The notes beneath the pieces are model-generated. The model was not told the DNA's origin and searched no databases. It saw nothing but the letters and a program-made list of their open reading frames with translations. The position numbers were made by a program, and so were the translations under genes. A stretch of 19,173 nt of DNA from Candidatus Woesearchaeota archaeon (GTDB lineage: Archaea; Nanobdellota; Nanobdellia; SCGC-AAA011-G17; GW2011-AR18): NCBI GenBank assembly GCA_018303515.1, contig JAGVXZ010000019.1, positions 1 through 19,173 of the forward strand, given 5' to 3'. Position 1 is the first letter of the stretch. Each line of letters opens with the position of its first letter. Below, in pieces: positions 13,115 to 19,173 of the stretch.

Positions 13115-14641
13115 TTACATCATTCCAGGCATTCCACCCTGCGGTGGCATAGAACTTTCTCTTTTACCTGATAACAAAATATCATCTATTCTTAAAATCA
13201 ATTCTGCAACTTCAGTAGCAGATTTAAGTGCTTGAATCTTAATATTCAAAGGTTCAATTATTCCTTCTTTTTTAGCATCCATTAATTTTCCAGTAAAAAC
13301 ATTTAATCCAGCATTTTTTTGACCCTTCTCATGTGCAGCCTTTAACTCAGTTAAAGAATCAATTGGATCAAGACCAGCATTCTCTGCCAAAGTTCTTGGA
13401 ATTATTTCCATAGATTCTGCAAAAGCTAAAACAGCCAACTGTTCACGACCAGATAAAGTATTAGCAAAACTTCTTAATTGATGAGCAATTTCAATCTCAA
13501 CAGATCCAGCACCAGTAACAACTTTTCCTGATTTAATCGCAGAACGCAAATCTCCTAAAGCATCTTGTAAACCCCTTTCAATTTCGTCAACAACATGTTC
13601 AGTTCCGCCACGAACTAAAATCGTAACTGCTTTGGGATTCTTACACCCTGTAACATAAGTCATTTCTTCATCTCCCACTTTCTTTTCTTCAACGGAAGAT
13701 GCAAAACCCAAATCACTTGAAGACATATCATCTAAATTAGAAACAATAGAACCACCAGTAGCCATTGCTAATTTCTCAAGATCAGATTTCTTCACTCTTC
13801 TACACGCAAAAATTTTTGCTTTAGCTAAATAATGTTGTGCCAGATCATCAATTCCCTTTTGGCAAAAAAGAACATTAGAACCAGTTTTCTTTATTTTTTC
13901 AACCATACTTCTAATCATATTCTCTTCCATTTCTATAAAAGAACTTAATTGACTTGGATCAGTAATTTGTATCTTAGCATCAATTTCAGTATTTCTTACT
14001 TCAATTTCAAGATCTAATAATAAAATTTTAGCATTATCAATTTTACGTGGCATTGCACTGTGGACTTTCTCCTTATCCAATACGATTCCTTGAATTAATT
14101 CTGAATTTTCAGTTCCATCCCCCACTTTTTTTTCAACTTTAATATTTTCTAAATTAACATAATTACCTTCAGCAACTTGCATAACCGCAGAAGCACACAA
14201 ATCGGCTAAAATTTCTTTCGCAATTTCAGCTTTTTTTCCAGTCATAGCAGTCATTGCAATTTTCTTTAAAGTTTCCTTATCATTTAGTTTCAAATCTTCT
14301 GACAAAGAGTTTACAATTTGAATTGATTTTTCAGCAGCAATAGAATAGCCTTTTGTAATCACAGTAGGATGAACGTTCTTATCCAAAAGAATTTCAGCAT
14401 TTTTTAATAACTCTCCTGCAAATACAACTGCAGTTGTTGTTCCATCTCCAACTTCATTTTCCTGAGTTTTTGCAACTTCAACAATCATTTTAGCTACAGG
14501 ATGTTCAATTTGCATCTCTTTTAAAATTGTAACCCCGTCATTCGTAACAATAACATCTCCCAAAGAATCTACCAACATTTTATCCATCCCTTTAGGACCT
14601 AAAGTCGTTCTAACAGTCTCAGCCACCAATTTTGCAGCCAT
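13115..14641 (-). CDS. Thermosome subunit (group II chaperonin), N-terminus disrupted by a frameshift
   Basis: ATP-driven protein-folding chamber subunit. Nucleotide-binding motifs are intact: TTLGPKGMDKML (13-24), VTNDGVTILK and GDGTTT near 65-70, plus GGGT-type residues in the apical and intermediate domains (VRGGTEHVVDEIERGLQDAL). The C-terminal tail ends GGMPGMM, typical of archaeal subunits. From this ATG the protein is 508 residues, about 35-40 shorter than usual, entirely at the N-terminus. No ribosome-binding site precedes this ATG. The bases just upstream still encode the conserved K-D-A-Q-R-N-N-I, in the same frame as the body but cut off from any start by TAA at 14671-14669. The true start is probably ATG 14676, one base out of frame. 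Confidence 0.92.
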   Translation of the reverse strand: MAAKLVAETVRTTLGPKGMDKMLVDSLGDVIVTNDGVTILKEMQIEHPVAKMIVEVAKTQENEVGDGTTTAVVFAGELLKNAEILLDKNVHPTVITKGYSIAAEKSIQIVNSLSEDLKLNDKETLKKIAMTAMTGKKAEIAKEILADLCASAVMQVAEGNYVNLENIKVEKKVGDGTENSELIQGIVLDKEKVHSAMPRKIDNAKILLLDLEIEVRNTEIDAKIQITDPSQLSSFIEMEENMIRSMVEKIKKTGSNVLFCQKGIDDLAQHYLAKAKIFACRRVKKSDLEKLAMATGGSIVSNLDDMSSSDLGFASSVEEKKVGDEEMTYVTGCKNPKAVTILVRGGTEHVVDEIERGLQDALGDLRSAIKSGKVVTGAGSVEIEIAHQLRSFANTLSGREQLAVLAFAESMEIIPRTLAENAGLDPIDSLTELKAAHEKGQKNAGLNVFTGKLMDAKKEGIIEPLNIKIQALKSATEVAELILRIDDILLSGKRESSMPPQGGMPGMM

Positions 14642-14676
14642 TATGTTATTTCTTTGCGCATCCTTTGATTATTCAT
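14642..14676 (-). other. Displaced N-terminal codons of the thermosome (one-base frame loss)
   Basis: Minus strand from ATG 14676 reads M-N-N-Q, then loses frame in CAAAGG. Adding one A to that run gives MNNQKDAQRNNIMAAK, a good thermosome N-terminus continuous with the main frame. GGAG (14690-14687) lies about ten bases upstream, and the TATA box is 44.5 nt away, matching the Shine-Dalgarno-led genes in this window. Confidence 0.75.
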
Positions 14677-14716
14677 TTTTCTTAAAACTCCACTCTAAAA
14701 TGGAAAGCCCAGAAGT

Positions 14717-14724
14717 TTTATAAA
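14717..14724 (-). promoter_or_regulatory. TATA box for the thermosome
   Basis: TTTATAAA on the minus strand, preceded by GAAACC. Transcription would begin near 14693, 17 nt before ATG 14676. Confidence 0.6.
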
Positions 14725-14824
14725 GGTTTCACTTCAAAAAAATAACTATTTAATAGTTTATAATAAAAATACTACTTAAAGAAATATTCAGGAAATTTAT
14801 CTAGTTTTAATTTTGAAACTAACA

Positions 14825-14832
14825 TTTATAAA
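14825..14832 (+). promoter_or_regulatory. TATA box for the vWA operon
   Basis: TTTATAAA is centred 33.5 nt before the ATG at 14862, giving a leader of only about six bases. It supports 14862, not 14996, as the original start of the first vWA gene. Confidence 0.55.
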
Positions 14833-14861
14833 TAACAATCATTCTATTTCATTCTAAAAAG

Positions 14862-14948
14862 ATGGCTCTAGGTTTAACAAATTCAATAGGTTTATTGGCT
14901 CTAGGTTTCTTAATTCCTTTAATCATAATTTATTTAATCTGTTCTTAA
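14862..14948 (+). pseudogene. N-terminal membrane segment of the first vWA protein, out of frame with the body
   Basis: A 28-codon frame encoding M-A-L-G-L-T-N-S-I-G-L-L-A-L-G-F, then LIPLIIIYLICS and stop. This is the first membrane segment found at the start of BatA-like double-TM vWA proteins, which normally continue into a basic R-P-K-P linker and a second membrane segment. Here the stop at 14946 intervenes, and the rest of the expected protein continues in the -1 frame (NLFLTQQYKKSKTQSFLRKI, about 14936-14995), joining the frame of the next feature. The linker seems shortened by roughly ten codons, so a small deletion as well as the frame change is likely. If this is not an assembly fault, the first vWA gene is broken or is translated from an internal start. 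Confidence 0.65.
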
Positions 14949-14995
14949 CACAACAATATAAAAAATCAAAAACTCAATCATTCCTTAGAAAAATA

Positions 14996-16576
14996 TTGAA
15001 AGATCCGTTATTTGTATTACAATTATTGGTTCTATTATTTCTTATTTTCTCATTAACAGACCCTTGGTACGACACAACGAAGATTATATCAACAGAAAAC
15101 ACAATTTTAGTATTAGATATTTCAGCAAGTATGCAAGCACAAGATAGATTTGAAAAAGCAATAGACAAAGCAAAATCAAATTTAGGAAGTAGAAATACAA
15201 TAATTCTTTCGCAAACTACACCATTAATCACACTTCAAGATGCAACAAAATCAGAAGCAAGATCTTTCCTTAATACATTGAAACCTACAGATGGATCCTC
15301 TGACATTGGTAATGCTATTGTCTTGGCATCAGAATTTGCAAAAGAAGAATCAAAAGTAATTGTAATTTCAGATTTCATTCATACACAAGGTATTTCTCCT
15401 TTAACTGCAAAATCAGTTTTAGAATCAAAGGATATTCCTACTGAATTTATTAATGTTGGTAAAGAATCAAAAAATAATATTGCGATAATAGATGCAAAGA
15501 TTGATTATGAAAAAACTACCATTTTCATAAAAAATTATAATGCTAAAGAAGAGAAAATAAAATTAAAAATAAATAACCTGGAAGCAGATATAACAATTCC
15601 AAAAGGTTCAACAGAAACTTATTCTTTCAAAACTCCAAAGGGAACTACAAAAATAGAAATTGAACATGAAGATGATTTAGAAGCAGATAATATTGCGTTC
15701 ATTTCAAATCCTTCAGAAGAAAAAATAAAAGTAAATTTGATTTCAAATCTAGAGCCAAGATATTTACTCTCAGCATTAGAATCACTTGAAAATATAGAAG
15801 TTAAAAGATCAGAACCACCTGTAATAGAAGATGGAGAATTTGATGTATATATTTTTTATGGTATAAATCCTTCAAAAATGATAAGGGGTGTTAATGAAGA
15901 AATAATGAAAAGTGTAGAAAAAGGAAAATCCTCCGTAATTATCCATTCACAAAAAACAATAGATAAAATTAACTACGGCCCATTATTACCAATTAAAATA
16001 GGACAATTTAAACAAGAAAATGCACTAATTGAACCTGTTAGAATAAACACTTTAACAAAGGATATTGATTTTGGTGAAACAAGGGGCTTCCTTAGTGTAC
16101 AAAATAAAAACGGAGTTAAGACAATTGCATCAGCAAACAAAGAACCAATAATAAGTGAAATAAATTTCAATGGTGGACATTTAATATATTATGGAATCAT
16201 TGAAGAAGAGTCTGACTTTAAACTTTCACCATCATATCCAATTTTCTGGACAAGACTACTTAAAATAGTTTCAAATAAAAAAGATCTATTTGAATCAAAT
16301 GTAAAAACTGGAATAACTTTAAATTTAAAAAAGGACGTGGTATTAGATAAAATCAAAACATACAAATTAGGTAAATCCACTATAGCAGTAAATTTATTCA
16401 ATGAAAGAGAATCCGACTTAAACATTGAAAAACTAAAAGGAATAAAAATTAAAGAATATGAAGCAGGGACAACAAAAACCAAACATAAACAACCATTAGA
16501 AGAAGTTTTAATAGTATTAGCATTTTTATTCTTCTTGGGAGAACTTATTTACTCTAAAATTAGGGGTGAACTCTAA
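14996..16576 (+). CDS. Membrane-anchored vWA-domain protein (BatA-like), 5' end displaced
   Basis: Residues 5-20 form a membrane helix (LFVLQLLVLLFLIFSL). A vWA domain at about 35-155 follows, with MIDAS residues D41-I-S43-A-S45, a threonine near 98 (LKPTDGSSDIG) and Asp126 in VISDF. A long beta-rich region follows, then a C-terminal membrane helix (about 500-518) and a basic tail, so both ends lie in the membrane. The TTG at 14996 is the first possible start in this frame but has no ribosome-binding site or promoter. The frame is open further upstream and encodes family-like KSKTQSFLRKI, so the natural start was probably ATG 14862 before a frame change. It abuts the second vWA gene, whose ribosome-binding site lies in its last codons. 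Such pairs usually belong to MoxR-type chaperone operons. Confidence 0.82.
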   Translation: MKDPLFVLQLLVLLFLIFSLTDPWYDTTKIISTENTILVLDISASMQAQDRFEKAIDKAKSNLGSRNTIILSQTTPLITLQDATKSEARSFLNTLKPTDGSSDIGNAIVLASEFAKEESKVIVISDFIHTQGISPLTAKSVLESKDIPTEFINVGKESKNNIAIIDAKIDYEKTTIFIKNYNAKEEKIKLKINNLEADITIPKGSTETYSFKTPKGTTKIEIEHEDDLEADNIAFISNPSEEKIKVNLISNLEPRYLLSALESLENIEVKRSEPPVIEDGEFDVYIFYGINPSKMIRGVNEEIMKSVEKGKSSVIIHSQKTIDKINYGPLLPIKIGQFKQENALIEPVRINTLTKDIDFGETRGFLSVQNKNGVKTIASANKEPIISEINFNGGHLIYYGIIEEESDFKLSPSYPIFWTRLLKIVSNKKDLFESNVKTGITLNLKKDVVLDKIKTYKLGKSTIAVNLFNERESDLNIEKLKGIKIKEYEAGTTKTKHKQPLEEVLIVLAFLFFLGELIYSKIRGEL

Positions 16577-19000
16577 ATGATAATTGAAACTTTAAATTCG
16601 ATCTATACACACTTAAGTTATCCAAAGATATTATATTTAATAATTCCACTCGGATTAATAATCATTTGGGCACTAAAAACAGATTTTATTAAAGTAGAAA
16701 AAAGACAACACAGTAATTTAATCTTGGGTCTTAGAATTTTAACTTTAATCTTCTTCATCATAGCATTAGCAGCACCATTTGCAAACGAAACATATTATCT
16801 CAAAGGAAATCCAAGAGTAAAAATTCTATTAGATGAATCCAATTCTTTCAGTTTATTTAACCAAAAAGAAATTTCAGAATTCATAAAAAAGATAGAAAAA
16901 AGAGTTTCAGTAGAATCACAAACAATAGCAGTCAAAGATTCCTCCCCATTAGGAGATGGAATTTTAAATAATCTAAAAGAATATGAAAACTTACTTTTAA
17001 TTACAGATGGCCATTCCACACAGGGAACAGAATTAGAAGAAGTAGCAGTTTATGCAAATTCCATTAATGCAACAATAAGTTCTTTAAAATTAGAAGCAGA
17101 AACCTATGATGCCTCAATTTCAATTGATGGACCATCAAAAACCACTGCAAATGTAGAAAATACTTTCACTGTTAACATAGATCAATCAAGAAAATCAAAA
17201 CTTTTAGATATAAGAATTTCAATTGACGGTATCCCTATAATAAACCAACAAAATGAAGAATCATTCACATTTAGTCAAACATTCGCAGATGGTTATCATG
17301 AAATAGTGGGAGAACTTTTAGCACAAGAAGATAAATTTAAAGAAAATAATAAATTTTATAAAACAGTAAAGGTTGTTCCAAAACCAAAAGTATTACTTTA
17401 TTCAGAAAAACCAACGGATCTAAGCATTTTAGTCTCACCAATGTATGAATTATCAACAGAGACATATATACCAGATAACTTAAAGGATTACAATTCAATT
17501 ATAGTGAATGACATTCCCGCTTCAACTTTAAAACAAAAAATTCCAGAACTTACCGACTTTGTAGCAGAAGGAAATGGAATGGTCGTTATTGGTGGACAAA
17601 ACTCTTATGATCTGGGAGATTACAAAGGTTCACTTTTTGAACAGATGCTTCCAGTCTATGTAGCCCAAGCAGGAAAAAAACAAGGTAATATTAATCTTGT
17701 AATCGTTATTGATATTTCAAAAAGTACTGGAAAGGACTTTGGAGAAAATAAGCTTGTAGATGTTGAAAAGGCAATTTCATTAGATATTCTAAGAAGTATA
17801 TCAGTAATAAATAATGTTGGTGTTGTTGCATTTAATACAGAATCGTACGTTGTAGGTGAAATAAAACCTTTAATTGAACATTCAGATTTAGAAGATAAAA
17901 TTTCAAAATTAAAAGATATTGGTGGTACAAGAATATTTCAAGGAGTAATCAAAGCTACAGAAATGTTACAAAATCAAGCAGGTTCAAAAAATATTATAAT
18001 TATCACTGATGGAAAAACAGAAGGTTACGATGAAAGCATTTCTGCAGTTAATCGAGCAAAAGAAAATGGAATAAGAACTTACACTGTAGGAATTGGCTCA
18101 AGAGCAAATAATAAGCTATTAGAAATTTTAGCAGAAGTAGGTAATGGTGCATTCTTCGAACCAGAGAAAAGAGAAGGATTGAAAATTCTATTTGGAGATC
18201 CAAAAAAAGGTGAAACTCAAAAAGAAGGATATTCAATATCAACAATAAATTCTAACCACTTCATTACAAAAGACTTAGATATAAAAGCAGGTATTTTTGG
18301 ATTCAATACAGTAACACCTAAAACATCTGCAAAATTACTTGTAACTACAGACACAGGAGATCCATTAATCACAACGTGGAGATATGGTTTAGGAAGAGTT
18401 GTAAGTTTTACTACTGACGACGGTTCATTATTTGCACCAGAAACTTTAAACAAAGCAAATTCAAAAATCTGGACAAGAACAATCAACTGGGCTGTTGGAG
18501 ACCCTGAGAAAAAACAAGAGAATTATATAAATATTGAAGACACAAGAATAAATGAACCAGCAATAATAAATATCAAATCTACAAAACTACCCTCCTCAGA
18601 TGAGGTTTCATTTACAAAACTGGAAGATAATACCTTCGAAGGAAGTTTCTTACCAGAAGGGATTGGTTTTCATGAAAAGTTTAATGCAAAATACGCAGTT
18701 AATAATATAAAAGAACTGGAAAGAATTGGTTATAATGAAGAACTTCTAGAGGATGTGTCATCAATTACAGAAGGAAAAATTTTTAAAATTGACCAAATAG
18801 AAGAGGTAGTAAAATTTGTCCAAGCTAATTCTAAGAGACAAAAATTTGGGAAAATATCAAAAGCATGGATATTCGCAATTTTAGCAATAATCACTTTTCT
18901 AATAGAAATTTGTTTCAGAAGAATAAGTAAAAATAAAGGATTATCTGATGAATTAAAATCAAAGGGAAAAAGCTTGCTCCAAAAATTTAAAAAATCTTAA
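16577..19000 (+). CDS. Large membrane protein with two vWA domains and a GATase1-like domain
   Basis: An 807-residue protein. Two N-terminal membrane helices (about 18-33 and 49-68) are followed by a first, compact vWA domain with MIDAS D86-E-S88-N-S90 and LLITDGHSTQG. A beta-sandwich-like segment (about 175-265) and a Rossmann-like region (270-365, PKVLLYSEKP, DFVAEGNGMVVIGGQNSYD) resemble the class I amidotransferase-like domains seen in this family, without an obvious catalytic cysteine. A second canonical vWA at 374-530 has D379-I-S381-K-S383 and Asp478 in IITDGK. A C-terminal membrane helix (about 763-781) and a basic tail end the protein. The ATG directly follows the previous stop, with GGGGTGA at 16563-16569 as ribosome-binding site. 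Two metal-dependent adhesion sites in one protein suggest a scaffold at the cell surface or membrane; partners are unknown. Confidence 0.85.
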   Translation: MIIETLNSIYTHLSYPKILYLIIPLGLIIIWALKTDFIKVEKRQHSNLILGLRILTLIFFIIALAAPFANETYYLKGNPRVKILLDESNSFSLFNQKEISEFIKKIEKRVSVESQTIAVKDSSPLGDGILNNLKEYENLLLITDGHSTQGTELEEVAVYANSINATISSLKLEAETYDASISIDGPSKTTANVENTFTVNIDQSRKSKLLDIRISIDGIPIINQQNEESFTFSQTFADGYHEIVGELLAQEDKFKENNKFYKTVKVVPKPKVLLYSEKPTDLSILVSPMYELSTETYIPDNLKDYNSIIVNDIPASTLKQKIPELTDFVAEGNGMVVIGGQNSYDLGDYKGSLFEQMLPVYVAQAGKKQGNINLVIVIDISKSTGKDFGENKLVDVEKAISLDILRSISVINNVGVVAFNTESYVVGEIKPLIEHSDLEDKISKLKDIGGTRIFQGVIKATEMLQNQAGSKNIIIITDGKTEGYDESISAVNRAKENGIRTYTVGIGSRANNKLLEILAEVGNGAFFEPEKREGLKILFGDPKKGETQKEGYSISTINSNHFITKDLDIKAGIFGFNTVTPKTSAKLLVTTDTGDPLITTWRYGLGRVVSFTTDDGSLFAPETLNKANSKIWTRTINWAVGDPEKKQENYINIEDTRINEPAIINIKSTKLPSSDEVSFTKLEDNTFEGSFLPEGIGFHEKFNAKYAVNNIKELERIGYNEELLEDVSSITEGKIFKIDQIEEVVKFVQANSKRQKFGKISKAWIFAILAIITFLIEICFRRISKNKGLSDELKSKGKSLLQKFKKS

Positions 19001-19173
19001 AAATTCTTTTCCAAAAAAAGTAACATCTCTTTATTATCACATGCTTCAAAACAGTTTCTTGCATCTTCAAATTTATTCTCAGATATTAATCTAATTCCCA
19101 AATCAGTTAACAATTTCAAATTTCTTGTTCCCTTCAATGAATGATAAGCATAAACTAACTTACCTTCTTTCAA
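18997..19173 (-). CDS. C-terminal part of an unknown protein (partial)
   Basis: An open minus-strand frame of 58 codons runs in from the right edge and stops at TAA 18999-18997, overlapping the stop of the vWA gene by two bases. The peptide starts LKEGKLVYAYHSLKGTRNLK at the window edge. It continues through DLGIRLISENKFEDARNCF and ends DNKEMLLFLEKNF. It is helical, with a TPR-like feel in ENKFEDARNCFEAC, but too short to name. Codon use resembles the neighbouring genes, so I take it as the real end of a gene whose start is outside the window. Confidence 0.6.
   Translation of the reverse strand: MKEGKLVYAYHSLKGTRNLKLLTDLGIRLISENKFEDARNCFEACDNKEMLLFLEKNF

Noticed and set aside
14864..14908. 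12-bp direct repeat (GGCTCTAGGTTT) in the vWA N-terminal fragment
   Set aside because: It lies in frame at 33-bp spacing and encodes Ala-Leu-Gly twice in the membrane helix; similar residues are normal for the family, so it need not explain the frame change.
1..19173. CRISPR arrays, insertion sequences, integrases or phage genes
   Set aside because: No regularly spaced repeats, transposase-like frames or terminal inverted repeats were seen on either strand.

Overview
The window is very AT-rich and looks archaeal. It carries a group II chaperonin (thermosome), an archaeal-type Dph2, a ZPR1 zinc-finger protein, archaeal SepF, an eukaryote/archaeal-type glycyl-tRNA synthetase, TATA-box promoters and an intron-bearing tRNA-Met. 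Compact gene packing, short proteins and many unrecognised small genes suggest a DPANN archaeon, perhaps the Woesearchaeota/Pacearchaeota side. That placement is inferred from gene content and style, not from a phylogenetic marker.

Layout. 1-1394: tail of a probable glycosyltransferase, then a phosphohexomutase. 1490-3705: a possible regulatory or positioning block of four genes: PAS-wHTH regulator, a DUF5752-like protein, a ParA/MinD ATPase overlapping it, and a 43-residue zinc-ribbon protein. 3781-6307: divergent GlyRS and Dph2 around one palindromic TATA box. 6311-7712 (minus): a small exported-looking protein, ZPR1 and SepF. 7843-8851: tRNA-Cys, a DNA alkyltransferase-like protein, a HIT hydrolase and tRNA-Met with a 49-nt intron. 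8904-13040: two unknown small genes, SerRS, CysRS and a third unknown gene. 13115-14676: thermosome. 14862-19000: a two-gene operon of membrane-anchored von Willebrand A (vWA) proteins. The last 177 bases hold the 3' end of an unrecognised minus-strand gene.

Many genes serve translation and protein quality: three aminoacyl-tRNA synthetases, two tRNAs, Dph2 (EF2 modification), ZPR1 and the thermosome. MinD-like and SepF proteins point to spatial organisation and division.

Most noteworthy points: (1) TATA-to-start spacing falls in two classes, about 26-29 nt (apparently leaderless, ATG only) and about 42-48 nt (Shine-Dalgarno-led), which lets several starts be corrected; (2) the thermosome and the first vWA gene both have frame disruptions at their 5' ends, facing each other across one 350-bp region; (3) a perfect 34-bp duplication from inside ZPR1 supplies the ribosome-binding site and start codon of the next gene; (4) a self-palindromic TATA box lies about 26 and 28 nt from two divergent start codons.
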